Part shown: piece by piece, positions 54,163-63,820 of the stretch
How positions within the stretch are numbered: position 1 is the first letter of the stretch
How the letters are laid out: each line of letters begins with the position of its first letter
Assembly (NCBI GenBank): GCA_964344685.1
Contig: CAYFOK010000015.1
Coordinates: forward strand, 1-64,000
Source: Scalindua sp964344685
Lineage (GTDB): Bacteria > Planctomycetota > Brocadiia > Brocadiales > Scalinduaceae
Direction of reading: 5' to 3'
DNA length: 64,000 nucleotides
Notes under the pieces: model-generated
What the model was told of the DNA's origin: nothing
What the model saw: only the letters and a program-made list of their open reading frames with translations
Database searches by the model: none
Program-made: the position numbers and the translations under genes

Positions 54163-55005
54163 TCAGCCATGGGCCATGAATTTTTCATACCATTTCCTTT
54201 TGTCAGCCTGATCTGTTTGCCTTATCAATGTTCCAAGGAGGCATGTTTCCTCATAGTCTTCAAGTGTTGCTGCAAAATCAATTACTATAGTTTCATCAAA
54301 CGGTCTGGCGACACATAATCTTGGGATCATGTTTAATGTGTGTTTTCTTTCCAGATTTACCGGATTTTCAAATAGGAACCTGATTGTTTTGCGATTAGAT
54401 TTAGAGAGAAGAGGAAGTTTCTTAGAGAGGGCATCATTTCCGAATATATGAAACAGAAACATCTTCTGGTTAATATTTAAAATTTCAGTAGCATTAGTGT
54501 GTATTTCAAAAAAACACTTATTCTCTTTCGCATCTTTTTGTAAATTCAAATTCCACAAATTAATTTCAAGCGGGTCAGGTATAAACTCTTCAGGATGAAA
54601 ATCAAGGCCTGGAAACTGAGATTGCATTCTTGATAAATGTCTGTTCTCTTCAATAATGTTGTTAAAGATAGTATTATCCTGAATACATCCTAATATTGCA
54701 TGAGCACTTTTATCATCTCCTTTTACGGTGTAATTGACTGAATTAGCAACTAGAAAAGAGTCAAATCTTACTTTATCGATCTTTCTCCTTTTCATCACCT
54801 CTCCCATTGCCAGTGTTTTTAGATAACCCTCATGCCCGATCTCTTTCCTCTTTTGCCAGGCCGCATTTCTGTTGTTACTCCATATTTCAGCATACATTCT
54901 GTATTCAATAAGCTCTCTAAGATATGAAATGCTGTTGGGGTAAAATTCTGTTAAAATTTCCTGTAATGCACCTTTTTTTATCTCTCTCTGGTCAATGTTC
55001 ATCAT
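54163..55005 (-). CDS. conserved-looking protein of unknown function
   Basis: A soluble ~280-residue protein with mixed alpha/beta character and no recognised domain. The start is uncertain: ATGs at 55005 and 55002 are adjacent, and a TTG at 55059 would add a hydrophobic N-terminus; no ribosome site decides. It lies 61 bp upstream of the HD-GYP gene on the same strand, so the two may form an operon, which would hint at signalling or a motility-linked output. No function is claimed. Confidence 0.6.
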   Translation of the reverse strand: MMNIDQREIKKGALQEILTEFYPNSISYLRELIEYRMYAEIWSNNRNAAWQKRKEIGHEGYLKTLAMGEVMKRRKIDKVRFDSFLVANSVNYTVKGDDKSAHAILGCIQDNTIFNNIIEENRHLSRMQSQFPGLDFHPEEFIPDPLEINLWNLNLQKDAKENKCFFEIHTNATEILNINQKMFLFHIFGNDALSKKLPLLSKSNRKTIRFLFENPVNLERKHTLNMIPRLCVARPFDETIVIDFAATLEDYEETCLLGTLIRQTDQADKRKWYEKFMAHG

Positions 55006-55408
55006 AATCTTTAAATCCAGCAGAATAAAAAGTAGTATAGACCCAGATACAATCAGCAACAGCTATTCCATTTTATAATATATTATTTTCTGTTCTTCTA
55101 AGTAATTTAGGGTGATAGACATATATCAGCAATCAATAATTTAAGCCATCCGGGGGATAACATTATCATTGTGTCAATATGAAGCATATGTACGTTATTA
55201 AATGATAATTGTGTGCCACAGTAAATCTATGGTAAGCACATACGCAACCCTATAATCATAAATTAAGAAGGGGCAGGTGCTTCCTAAAGAAATAGAAAGT
55301 GTAAAGAAAAAAAGTGGACATTTCTCAGAAAAGGGAGAAAATAAAGTAAAAGGAAATACTTGAGCAACTACAAGGAGATTAGGTTCAATAACTAGAAAGG
55401 GGCCGTAG
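55006..55408. other. intergenic region between divergent unknown genes
   Basis: ~400 bp with no credible ORF. An imperfect inverted repeat with arms TGTGcCACAG and CTaTGGtaaGCACA lies near 55200. An AAAGGGG ribosome site precedes the gene at 55409. Confidence 0.35.
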
Positions 55409-56191
55409 ATGAGTATAGCAGATTATAATTCAGAAAAGAATCAAACTATTAAAGAGAAATTTGTAGACAAAGAGGTCTTTGGGTCTATCTGTTCATTAAT
55501 GGAAAGGATCATCAAGTGTGAAAAAAAAGAGGTATCTATTGAAAGAGATATCCTGGGATCTATGACTACATTAATGGAGGATATTATCAAAAGCGGGCGG
55601 AAGGATGGATCTGCTGAGAGAGAGATCCTTAAGCGTACAGGAGCATTAATGGAGTCGATAAAAGGGAACAAGAACTGTGAGTTATTCAATGAGATAGAAA
55701 ATCTGTACAAATTCCGTATTGATATTCCGGAAGTAAAAGATCTGAAGGTCCATGAAAAGGTGAAATTCTCAAGAGGCGACGTTCTGGAAACAGAAAGAGA
55801 GAGGATAGTAAAAGAGATAGGGGAGAAGATTGCTGAATTGAAAGGTGAAGAGAGCTTTAGCGATATGATATTGGCAGATGGAGAGATATCAGAGGAGACA
55901 AACAGAGTTAACCAGGCAGATATAGATGACCGGATTTCTGAACTGGAGGATTGCCTGCCGGACATTGAGAATGCAAGAGGCGAAATGCAGGAGATTTGTG
56001 AATGGATACACGTTTCAAACTGGCTGCATGACAGGCTGCGGGAAAAGGGGCATCCTGTCTGGAATGATGGCAATGTATATGTATGGGGAAGGACTACTAC
56101 AGGAAAGGCAATATTGTTTGATGACGTGATATCCGAAATATGCAACGATATGGAGATATTTGAAGGACAGAAGAACGAATGGAAGGTATAA
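55409..56191 (+). CDS. coiled-coil protein of unknown function with three N-terminal repeats
   Basis: A 260-residue charged, largely helical protein. Residues ~20-90 hold three ~24-residue repeats, each with E..ILGS/K..(T/S)LME(R/D/S)I, ending GALMESIKG. A Glu/Lys-rich coiled coil follows, then a C-terminal segment with WIHVSNWLHDRLREKGHPVW. AAAGGGG lies ~6 nt before the ATG. No family was recognised. Confidence 0.65.
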   Translation: MSIADYNSEKNQTIKEKFVDKEVFGSICSLMERIIKCEKKEVSIERDILGSMTTLMEDIIKSGRKDGSAEREILKRTGALMESIKGNKNCELFNEIENLYKFRIDIPEVKDLKVHEKVKFSRGDVLETERERIVKEIGEKIAELKGEESFSDMILADGEISEETNRVNQADIDDRISELEDCLPDIENARGEMQEICEWIHVSNWLHDRLREKGHPVWNDGNVYVWGRTTTGKAILFDDVISEICNDMEIFEGQKNEWKV

Positions 56192-56357
56192 AGTACAATT
56201 GGCTGACTTGGAATAAGAGAGAGGTTCGGTAGATACTAAAACAGTTAAACCAGAGGGAGTAGGGTTTTTTTATTTTGGTTGAAATCAGGCTGCGCTGAAT
56301 AGAACTGCGACTAACCTGCCGTGGAAAACGTTATTTATAAAGGACAATCATATATTT

Positions 56358-57146
56358 ATGCCCAGATCATGCAAACGTTCCTTTGAATTTGCATCACAAT
56401 TCAAATTTTATAAAGAATTGAATGACTTTCTTCCGGTTAACAGGCGAAATCAATTCTTTTCTTATCTCTTCAATGGAAGCCCATCAATTAAAGACCCTAT
56501 AGAGGCGATCGGAGTGCCTCATACAGAGGTAGACCTAATCACTGTCAAAGGACGATCCGTAGGGTTTGGATACCGATTAAAACCTGGCGACAGTGTTCAG
56601 GTGTATCCTGTCGGAGCAGACATTACATTAAAATCTATTGTAAAGCTCAGGGATAAGCCTTTGCGAGAGGATGCTTTTATCCTTGATGTTCATCTGGGTA
56701 AACTTGCCAGGATGCTCAGAATGCTGGGTTTTGATACTGTTTATGAGATTGATTATGATGATCCAGAAATTATCAGGAGAGCTCTACAGGAAAACCGCAT
56801 TATCATAACCAGAGACCGCCTCCTTCTGCATGCGAAGGTCGTTGTTCATGGATACTGTGTCAGATCAACAGATTCAGAGGAACAACTCCGTGAAGTGCTT
56901 GACCGGTTTGATCTCTATCCACATATGAGACCATTCTACAGATGTATGATCTGTAATTGCAAGGTGAGGGGCGTGGAAAAATCTGAGATTCTCCACCGTT
57001 TGGAACCGAAGACTATTCTCTACTTTGATAAATTTTATACGTGTGAAGGGTGTAATAGAATTTACTGGAATGGTTCGCATCATGACAAGCTCAAGGACAG
57101 GTTTGAAAAGATTAGTCAGTTCCAGGAAGACAAAAAGAGAATATGA
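56358..57146 (+). CDS. Mut7-C RNase (PIN-like) protein with N-terminal ubiquitin-like domain
   Basis: A 262-residue protein. The N-terminal ~95 residues are the Mut7-C ubiquitin-like domain (VDLITVKGRSVGFGYRLKPGD). The Mut7-C RNase domain follows from ~110 (FILDVHLGKLARMLRMLGFD, IITRDRLLL), a PIN-like fold with acidic metal-binding residues. A zinc ribbon with CMIC and CEGC pairs ends it (GVEKSEI, YWNGSHHDKL). It is a predicted endoribonuclease of unknown target. Its TGA overlaps the next ATG (ATGA at 57143-57146). Confidence 0.88.
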   Translation: MPRSCKRSFEFASQFKFYKELNDFLPVNRRNQFFSYLFNGSPSIKDPIEAIGVPHTEVDLITVKGRSVGFGYRLKPGDSVQVYPVGADITLKSIVKLRDKPLREDAFILDVHLGKLARMLRMLGFDTVYEIDYDDPEIIRRALQENRIIITRDRLLLHAKVVVHGYCVRSTDSEEQLREVLDRFDLYPHMRPFYRCMICNCKVRGVEKSEILHRLEPKTILYFDKFYTCEGCNRIYWNGSHHDKLKDRFEKISQFQEDKKRI

Positions 57147-57697
57147 TAACAGAACAAAAGAATCAAACGTTTATCTATAGAATTGACAGTGAAAATAAAA
57201 TTATCTATGTAAGTCCAAGTTGGGACGATTTTGCTCGTGAAAACGGTACGCCTGAGCTGTGTGAAAAGAATGTTAAAGGCCAGCCACTTTTAGATTTTTT
57301 TTCAGGAATGGAAGTTAAGCATCTATACAAAATTATGTTTGACAAAATGCGTAATACACAGAAATATATAGAGCTACCTTTCCGCTGTGACAGCCCAAAG
57401 GTACGCCGCTATATGCATACGAAATTATCATGCATCGATCCAGAGGCTATTGAATTTGAAACACATATTCTTCGTGAGGAATTGCGCCTTGAAGTAGAGT
57501 TGCTTAATACAGATGCAAAACGTGGAGAGGGGTTGATAGTATTATGTGCGTGGTGTAAATGTGTAAAAACACCCGCTGGCTGGATGGAAGTGGAGGATGC
57601 AATTTATGAGATGGAACTATTTGACCATGCTGAGTTCCCAAAGATTACACATGGTATTTGTGACAAGTGTTTGCTCGTGGTCAAGAATAAACTATAA
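57143..57697 (+). CDS. PAS-like sensor protein with C-terminal Cys-cluster
   Basis: A 184-residue protein overlapping the Mut7-C gene by 4 bp, hence translationally coupled. The N-terminal ~110 residues look like a PAS domain (KIIYVSPSWDDFAREN). The C-terminal part has CAWCKCVKTPAGW and later HGICDKCL, the small Cys-pair module found at the C-terminus of many PAS/response-regulator proteins; it likely binds metal or senses redox state. No kinase or output domain is present. Confidence 0.7.
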   Translation: MITEQKNQTFIYRIDSENKIIYVSPSWDDFARENGTPELCEKNVKGQPLLDFFSGMEVKHLYKIMFDKMRNTQKYIELPFRCDSPKVRRYMHTKLSCIDPEAIEFETHILREELRLEVELLNTDAKRGEGLIVLCAWCKCVKTPAGWMEVEDAIYEMELFDHAEFPKITHGICDKCLLVVKNKL

Positions 57698-57756
57698 GAA
57701 GATAGAATAATATACAGTAAAAGGGTACATATACTAGAATCACAATACCGTACTTC

Positions 57757-58347
57757 TCACATTTCCAAAGACCCAATCATCTCTTCGGTATCCACGATAT
57801 AGGCAAATCCATAAGCCAGGTTTTTCAGTGCTGCAGTATGCAATTCTATTACGGCAGAGGCACATGCATCCGCAACGATGAAAACACGAAGGTCCTGATC
57901 AAAGGCTGACCTTGCCGTAGTCTCTACACAGCAATTAGTCATAACACCGGTAATGATTATGTCATTCACACCGGCACTCTTGAGCCTCTGGTAAAGATCG
58001 GTTTCCTTGAATGAGTTGTACCTGTTCTTGTCGATTATGCTTTCAGGAGGAGCATTGAGTTTGTCAATTAGTTTCCATTCATCTGATCCGTATATGATCA
58101 GGTCTCCCCACCATCTTGAAAGCATGCTTCCATCATTTTTATTTCTGTGGCCGTGTCGGGTATAAAATACATTAACTCCTTTTTTCAGGCATACTTCTGT
58201 CAATGAAATGATGTTCTTAATGATGGGTTCGGCTATAGAGCGAAAATACTCCTGCATATCCACCACAAGGAGGGCAGTTTTACCCGGTGCAGGGTCAGCC
58301 TGTCTGATGTTATATTTAGCTATTAGTGAAATTATATCTTTTGCCAT
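57757..58347 (-). CDS. isochorismatase-family cysteine hydrolase
   Basis: A 196-residue alpha/beta hydrolase of the isochorismatase superfamily (nicotinamidase, ureidoacrylate amidohydrolase and similar). It shows LLVVDMQEYF with the catalytic Asp, the middle Lys/His region, and the nucleophile Cys in GVMTNCCVETTARSAFD. The substrate cannot be told from sequence. It lies upstream of rsmE on the minus strand, with a 60-bp gap. Confidence 0.9.
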   Translation of the reverse strand: MAKDIISLIAKYNIRQADPAPGKTALLVVDMQEYFRSIAEPIIKNIISLTEVCLKKGVNVFYTRHGHRNKNDGSMLSRWWGDLIIYGSDEWKLIDKLNAPPESIIDKNRYNSFKETDLYQRLKSAGVNDIIITGVMTNCCVETTARSAFDQDLRVFIVADACASAVIELHTAALKNLAYGFAYIVDTEEMIGSLEM

Positions 58348-58407
58348 TTGCTTTCTATTCCGGTTATATGGTCTTTTCTATAATCTATTCGATTATACTC
58401 TAACAGT

Positions 58408-59118
58408 CTACATCAATCTTGATACCAGGCCTGAGATGGCGCTCTCTACATGCAGAGTTCTCTCTCCAAGGTGAACGGCAGTAAATCCACACTCGATTAA
58501 TTTATTGATTTCATACGTGATAAATCCTCCTTCAGGGCCAACCGCAAGCGTTACCGGATTACCAATATTATAAGGACAATGTTCTGACGAATACGGATGA
58601 GCGACAAAGGGTGTGGTGCCTTTTATAATATCAGGTAATTCGTCTTCCACGAAGGGTTTAAACAGTGGGCGAATAAAAACTTCGGGAACAATAGTGTCCT
58701 GTCCCTGTTCAAGCCCAGTAATTAGATATTTGTTCAAACATTCTTCTTTCAGCACAGGGCTTTTCCAGAAACTTTTCTCTACACGATATGAGTTAATTAC
58801 TATGATTTTTTTAATTCCCATAGCGCTTGCCTGTGTTATGACACGCTTAAAAACCCTTGGCCTCACCATGGCAAAGATGAGTGTCAGTTCGAGAGGCGCA
58901 GGCGGTTCTCTATCCAGGACTACATCCATTTCAATCTTGTTTTCATCAATATGGGTAATTCCGCCCTGCCCAATATTTCCATTTACCAGACCAACACGCA
59001 ATTCATCTCCAACCGATGGCCTGTTTACCTTGCGAATGTGTTCAAGACGATGGTCCTGAATACGTACCCGTCCCGTGCCTTCTATAAAATCATTCTCAAA
59101 CAAGATAATAAGATTCAT
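58408..59118 (-). CDS. rsmE: 16S rRNA m3U1498 methyltransferase
   Basis: A 236-residue SPOUT-class SAM methyltransferase that methylates U1498 in the 30S decoding region. It has an N-terminal PUA-like RNA-binding domain (~1-70) and a SPOUT knot with TLAVGPEGGFITYEI and LGERTLHVESAI. Length is typical. It lies between the isochorismatase gene and a symporter gene on the same strand. Confidence 0.92.
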   Translation of the reverse strand: MNLIILFENDFIEGTGRVRIQDHRLEHIRKVNRPSVGDELRVGLVNGNIGQGGITHIDENKIEMDVVLDREPPAPLELTLIFAMVRPRVFKRVITQASAMGIKKIIVINSYRVEKSFWKSPVLKEECLNKYLITGLEQGQDTIVPEVFIRPLFKPFVEDELPDIIKGTTPFVAHPYSSEHCPYNIGNPVTLAVGPEGGFITYEINKLIECGFTAVHLGERTLHVESAISGLVSRLM

Positions 59119-59162
59119 AATACATTGATTTCGCTAGCAATAGGGTACGGACTTTTCAAGTC

Positions 59163-60899
59163 CTAATCAAAACCTTTTTTCAATCCAATAAAAATAATAG
59201 CAGCTCCCGCTCCTGCAATAAATAGAAGAACACTTCCGGTAATGATATCTGCGAAGATTATTTTGCCTATTCCGAATGTTATTCCGTATATGAGTGCTAT
59301 TCCTGACAGCCAGTTTGTGAGAAAGTTCCAGCCAAGTATGGTCTTTTTATCCGTATTTATCAAATGCCTGATTGGTTTCCAGAAGCCGCCCGGAGATACC
59401 AGATTGTAAAACCTGACAAGGTTTTCTTCAGGTTCAGGCTTTGTTAGAAAGGTTACTATCATCCATACAGCTATGGAGGAGGGAACGATTATGAAGACCC
59501 TGTGCTGTATTCCCAGGTCAAAGAATTGTAATGCCAGATTGATGACAACCGATGCTGTTAAACCGGAGATCTCTGACCATGCGTTAACGCGCCACCAGAA
59601 CCATCTCATAATCAGGACAAGCCCTATTCCCGCTCCCATAGGGATCAGGAACTCCCAAGCCTTGCTGATAGAGTGCATGAACGACGCCGCAACAGCGGCA
59701 ATTAACATCAGAACTACTACGCAGATTTTTGAAACTATAACGTAGTGCCTGTCGTCTGCCTCCTTAACCATAAACCTCTTGTACAGATCATTTATGAAAT
59801 AGGACGATCCCCAGTTGAGATGTGTGTCGATGGTTGACATAAATGCTGCAAGAAATGAAGCGATGAGCAGGCCCTTGAGGCCTGCAGGCAGGAATTTGTT
59901 AATGGCCATCGGGTAGGCGTCTTTGCTTTCCGTAAGATTCGGGAATACTACAACGGTTACAAGTCCTACAATTACCCATGGCCACACCCTGAGGGCGTAT
60001 TGCGCAATATTAAACCAGAGGGTTGCATAGAGAGCGTGTTTTTCATTCTTTGCCGACAGCATTCTCTGGATTATGTATCCGCCCCCGTCCGCGTTGTGGG
60101 TAGACCACCACATCATAGTTATGAATACCAGGAACATAAAGAGTGGTGACGACCAGAACTCTGCAGTAAGAGGTGATAAGCCTGAGTCTATCGGTGGGAA
60201 AAAGTTAAGGACAGAATCACTCGCGTTAGCCACTGTTGCCAGTTGTAATTTTAACTCTGTCATACCTCCGACCGCATTGACAGAATATATTGCCAGCGTA
60301 ATTGCTCCCCCCATCGCAATGACGAACTGTATAAGATCGGTTGCAACAACTCCCCAGAAACCTGAGAGTACGGAATATACCAGCGCGATAATCACACATA
60401 TTCCTATTGATATCCACTGCTTCTCCTGTGGGATTCCCAGTGTAACCCGGAACACGGTTGACATCGCCTGTATTACCCATCCCATTACGACAAAATTGTA
60501 TATTGTGGAGAAATAGACCGCCTTGAAACCTCTTAAGACAGAAGCCGGTTTGCCTGAATATCGGATCTCTATAAGTTCATTGTCTGTTAATACCCCTGTC
60601 CTTCTCCAGAGTCTTGAGAAGAGGAATACTCCAAGGAGGCCGCCAAGTGATGTGTTCCACCAGAACCAGTTACGCCATATACCGTCACTGCGTACGAATT
60701 CGGTTATGGCAAGCGGAGTGTCTGCGGCAAAGGTGGTGGCTACCATGGATGTTCCCACCAGCCACCATGGCAGGGTACTTCCGGAAAGGAAATATTCCCT
60801 GGTGTTCCTGCTTGCCCTTCTGGAAAAATAAATTCCCACTCCCAGGGCAAAGACGCAGTATCCACATATAATTAACCAGTCTATTAAGGCTAGGTGCAT
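59163..60899 (-). CDS. sodium/solute symporter (SSS family), copy 1
   Basis: A 578-residue membrane protein of the SSS family with about 13 predicted helices, starting near residue 6 (LIDWLIICGYCVFALGVGIYF). The characteristic FLSGSTLPWWLVGTSM and FLAAFMSTIDTHLNWGSSYF segments, the sodium-site and substrate-helix region, are present. The substrate (amino acid, sugar, nucleoside or monocarboxylate) cannot be read from sequence. A second SSS gene lies directly upstream. Confidence 0.88.
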   Translation of the reverse strand: MHLALIDWLIICGYCVFALGVGIYFSRRASRNTREYFLSGSTLPWWLVGTSMVATTFAADTPLAITEFVRSDGIWRNWFWWNTSLGGLLGVFLFSRLWRRTGVLTDNELIEIRYSGKPASVLRGFKAVYFSTIYNFVVMGWVIQAMSTVFRVTLGIPQEKQWISIGICVIIALVYSVLSGFWGVVATDLIQFVIAMGGAITLAIYSVNAVGGMTELKLQLATVANASDSVLNFFPPIDSGLSPLTAEFWSSPLFMFLVFITMMWWSTHNADGGGYIIQRMLSAKNEKHALYATLWFNIAQYALRVWPWVIVGLVTVVVFPNLTESKDAYPMAINKFLPAGLKGLLIASFLAAFMSTIDTHLNWGSSYFINDLYKRFMVKEADDRHYVIVSKICVVVLMLIAAVAASFMHSISKAWEFLIPMGAGIGLVLIMRWFWWRVNAWSEISGLTASVVINLALQFFDLGIQHRVFIIVPSSIAVWMIVTFLTKPEPEENLVRFYNLVSPGGFWKPIRHLINTDKKTILGWNFLTNWLSGIALIYGITFGIGKIIFADIITGSVLLFIAGAGAAIIFIGLKKGFD

Positions 60900-61012
60900 G
60901 TTATGATTTACGAATTGCGATTTCAGATTTACGATTTGTTAATACAGGATTTTCTTTCAAACCATTGTTCCAACTTTAGGCACTTTCGTTCACTTTTAAC
61001 TTCAAACTTTTT
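60900..61012. repeat. short intergenic tract with GATTTACGA-type direct repeats
   Basis: The 113-bp gap between the symporter genes contains ATGATTTACGAATTGCGATTTCAGATTTACGATTTG-like units: GATTTACGA occurs twice within ~24 bp (about 60904 and 60927). It looks like a slipped AT-rich repeat. No promoter or terminator is evident. Confidence 0.4.
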
Positions 61013-62626
61013 CTACAGTATTGAATGTAAGATCCTTGAAACTATTATTGAGATTATGATAATAACAAATGTATATATTGCCAGTGTATAAACTCTACCG
61101 TCTTTCAGCCAGCTCCGTTTTTCGGGGTGCTTCTCTGATATACCTTTTAATGTCCAATCTCTTGAAGTGCGTGAGGTATTTGGGGATATTTTTGAATATA
61201 TAAAAGAGACAGTAAATGTTGTACAGAACCCGATTGGCCCCCACCAGAGCCATGAGATTGACGGTATGTACTGCCCCAGCAGGAAATTAAGTGCTGTTCC
61301 GGCTATAATGCCGGTAATTATGCCCGGACCTGTGATAGACTGGAATAGAATGCCGGCTAAAAAAGTAGCCAGGATAGGGCCGGAAAATGCTGAACCTATC
61401 ATATTTATTATCTCTATTACGGTGGATGAAGATCTTGCTACAAAGTAGGCGCCTCCCGCACTGAAAATCCCCCATAATAAGGTTACTAATCTTGATATAC
61501 GAAGCATCTTGAGTGGGTTTTGTGCCATGTCCGGTTTGAATGTAAGGACAAAATCTGAAACAGTTACCGCAGACAGTGAATTAAAGGCTGAATCGATACT
61601 GGACATGGAAGCGGCGAAAAGACCAGCCATCACCAGGCCTACCACACCAACCGGCAGATAGTTAATCATAAATGTGGGTACCAGGTAATCCGGGTTCTTG
61701 TCCTGAAGCTGAGCGGCAAAGTCGGGTTGGTTTTGAATAAAGGCTGCCAGAACAACTCCAAAGATGATATAGGTCAGGACTATCGGAAACCTTATCAATC
61801 CATTGATCATCAGTGCATTCTGTGTCTGGCGATTGTCAGGAGTGGCAAGTAACCGTTGGGCCTGGCTCTGGTCGCATCCATAATAGCCCATATAAAGGAA
61901 AAAACATCCAATAATCATGGGCCAGAAGGCAAAGGTCCGGCCATCTCCAAAGCCGTGATGGGAAAAGTCTATCGAATTCAGGCGTGCGGGGTCAATTGAA
62001 ATGGAGGAAAAATCTCCTCCTAACATATTTATAGATACAATCAACGCAATAAGTACCCCTCCGTATAAAATGACAAGCTGGATTATGTCACTATAAACAT
62101 CCGCCATTATTCCTCCAATTGTTGTATACGCAATGGAGACTATTGCCATAATAATCATCGTGGTCAAAATAGGCAGACTTAGTACCACGGAGAGTACCAG
62201 CGCTGATGTATACAGGATAACGCTTGTTGAGAGGCCCCTCGAAAACATAAAAAGGGCTGATAGCGTGAACCGTGTACCCTTGCCGAATCTCCGTTCAGCA
62301 TATTCATATACCGAGGCACCGGAGAGATGACGAAATACAGGTACCAGTAAAAACATTATGGCAATCATGGAGACCGGTACGGCAAACTCGAATTGCAGCC
62401 ATTTAATGCCACCTCCGGCTTTCAGTGCCACAAATGCAGGGGCACTTATCAAACTTATTGCACTTACCTGATTAGCAGCGATAGAGATGGCAATAACCGT
62501 GGATCCCATTTTTCTACCACCTAGAAAATAGTCATCAGTAGATTGTTGCCGCTTTGACAGCCAGATGCCAAGTCCAATAATACCAATCAGGTAGGTTATT
62601 AATACTATCCAGTCTAAATGAGTCAT
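61013..62626 (-). CDS. sodium/solute symporter (SSS family), copy 2
   Basis: A 537-residue SSS-family protein with ~13 helices (LDWIVLITYLIGIIGLGIWL at the start), DDYFLGGRKM, a Gly-rich GGIMADVYSD segment in TM5, and FAASMSSIDSAFNSLSAV. It belongs to the SLC5-like branch and differs from copy 1 in sequence, so the pair is not a recent duplication. Substrate unknown. Confidence 0.9.
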   Translation of the reverse strand: MTHLDWIVLITYLIGIIGLGIWLSKRQQSTDDYFLGGRKMGSTVIAISIAANQVSAISLISAPAFVALKAGGGIKWLQFEFAVPVSMIAIMFLLVPVFRHLSGASVYEYAERRFGKGTRFTLSALFMFSRGLSTSVILYTSALVLSVVLSLPILTTMIIMAIVSIAYTTIGGIMADVYSDIIQLVILYGGVLIALIVSINMLGGDFSSISIDPARLNSIDFSHHGFGDGRTFAFWPMIIGCFFLYMGYYGCDQSQAQRLLATPDNRQTQNALMINGLIRFPIVLTYIIFGVVLAAFIQNQPDFAAQLQDKNPDYLVPTFMINYLPVGVVGLVMAGLFAASMSSIDSAFNSLSAVTVSDFVLTFKPDMAQNPLKMLRISRLVTLLWGIFSAGGAYFVARSSSTVIEIINMIGSAFSGPILATFLAGILFQSITGPGIITGIIAGTALNFLLGQYIPSISWLWWGPIGFCTTFTVSFIYSKISPNTSRTSRDWTLKGISEKHPEKRSWLKDGRVYTLAIYTFVIIIISIIVSRILHSIL

Positions 62627-62846
62627 ATATTATTAAAATATGTAAGGATGAGTCTGTGCCAGTTTGCTGGAATAATAGTGTTGCGCCTCTTCAAAATCAA
62701 GGTGAAAAAGGCGATGAGCAATTAATTTAAGAAACAGCAATTTATCTCTTAAGTTTTTGCAGGATTATCCGATACTAAAGACATAAGAGTATTTATTAAT
62801 TCAAAAACAGTTACAAAAGCACTACTTACAGAAAGGAGAGAACAGG

Positions 62847-63062
62847 TTGGCAATCAATAGACTTTTTCTGGGTCCATATAATGCAAAGATCTTAGGTGAG
62901 GAAATCAAGGAGAAAGATGAGAAGATATTTGATGAGATCTTGCAGGATGAACACGAGCAGCTCATACATCTGGTTACAAAGATGGAGAAAAAGTGGAATA
63001 CAGAGAATCTCTGCAGGAAATATGACCTGAAATCAAGTTGTAAAACCTCTCCTAAAAAATAG
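62847..63062 (+). CDS. small protein of unknown function, TTG start
   Basis: A 71-residue charged helical protein (LFLGPYNAKILGEEIKEKDEK; EHEQLIHLVTKMEKKW) with two late Cys. AAAGGAG (62833-62839) is a perfect ribosome site 7-8 nt before TTG 62847, and no ATG occurs near, so TTG is the likely start. It is a lone plus-strand gene between two minus-strand ones. No family recognised. Confidence 0.6.
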   Translation: MAINRLFLGPYNAKILGEEIKEKDEKIFDEILQDEHEQLIHLVTKMEKKWNTENLCRKYDLKSSCKTSPKK

Positions 63063-63284
63063 TTTTAATCAGAAACTTGGAGTTTAAGGCATAAACATCA
63101 GGTACTGTGATTACCGGTGATACTGAATTTCTGAGTGAAGTGTGGCCTCCCTCTCTGTCCGTGAGTATGATTAGGAACTTTTTTCCATATGGATAAGAGA
63201 TCTTCACTTCACTTAGAATGACAAATTTCTGCGACTTCATAAGCTGCGCAGCTATCGTTCTGAACAGTATGATAGAGTTCAGGA

Positions 63285-63755
63285 TTAATATTCTATTTTC
63301 AATATTTTAAACCTCAATACACCTGCCGGGGCATTTACCTCTACTACATCGCCAACCTTGTGCTCTAATAGCGCCTGTGCGAAAGGTGAAGAGACCAGTA
63401 TTTTGTCGTTCATCGGATCCTCGTCACCTGCACCTACCAACTCGTAGTTTTCAATATCTCCGGTATCCAGATCTTCGACTTCTACTTTTGCACCGAAGTG
63501 TATAGCGTCAGTTGGAATATTGGAGGTGTCCACAATTTCAGTCCTTGCAAGTTTGTCTTCAAGCTGGCGAATTTTTGCTTCGAGCAGACCCTGTGCTTCC
63601 CTTGCAGCATGATATTCAGCATTTTCTTTAAGGTCGCCATGCGCTCTAGCCGTTGCAATTGCTTCCTGAATCTCGGCTCTCTTTACATTCTTCATTTCGT
63701 CTAACTCTTTTGTTAATTTCTGGTAGCCATCTTTTGACATATAAACTTTTTCCAT
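63285..63755 (-). CDS. greA: transcription elongation factor GreA
   Basis: A 156-residue GreA that inserts into the RNA polymerase secondary channel and stimulates cleavage of backtracked RNA. It shows the N-terminal coiled coil with the acidic tip (RAHGDLKENAEYHAAREAQ) and a C-terminal FKBP-like domain (VGAGDEDPMNDKILVSSPFAQALL). AGGAG lies 6 nt before the ATG. A hairpin (63790-63814) lies in its 5' region. Confidence 0.97.
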   Translation of the reverse strand: MEKVYMSKDGYQKLTKELDEMKNVKRAEIQEAIATARAHGDLKENAEYHAAREAQGLLEAKIRQLEDKLARTEIVDTSNIPTDAIHFGAKVEVEDLDTGDIENYELVGAGDEDPMNDKILVSSPFAQALLEHKVGDVVEVNAPAGVLRFKILKIEY

Positions 63756-63789
63756 ATCAATCTCCTGGATTTATTGGTGTACTGATAAG

Positions 63790-63820
63790 AGGCTATATTT
63801 TAATTAAATAGCCTGTTTTT
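63790..63820. promoter_or_regulatory. hairpin in the greA upstream region
   Basis: AGGCTAT (63790-63796) pairs with ATAGCCT (63808-63814) across an AT loop, followed on the plus strand by GTTTTT. On the minus strand it lies 35-60 nt before the greA start and could be a leader hairpin. It could also be a plus-strand terminator, though no plus-strand gene immediately precedes it. Confidence 0.35.

Noticed and set aside
55441..56145. Minus-strand ORF of 234 codons opposite the repeat protein
   Set aside because: The plus-strand frame has a strong ribosome site and internal repeats; the antisense frame is Ser-rich shadow.
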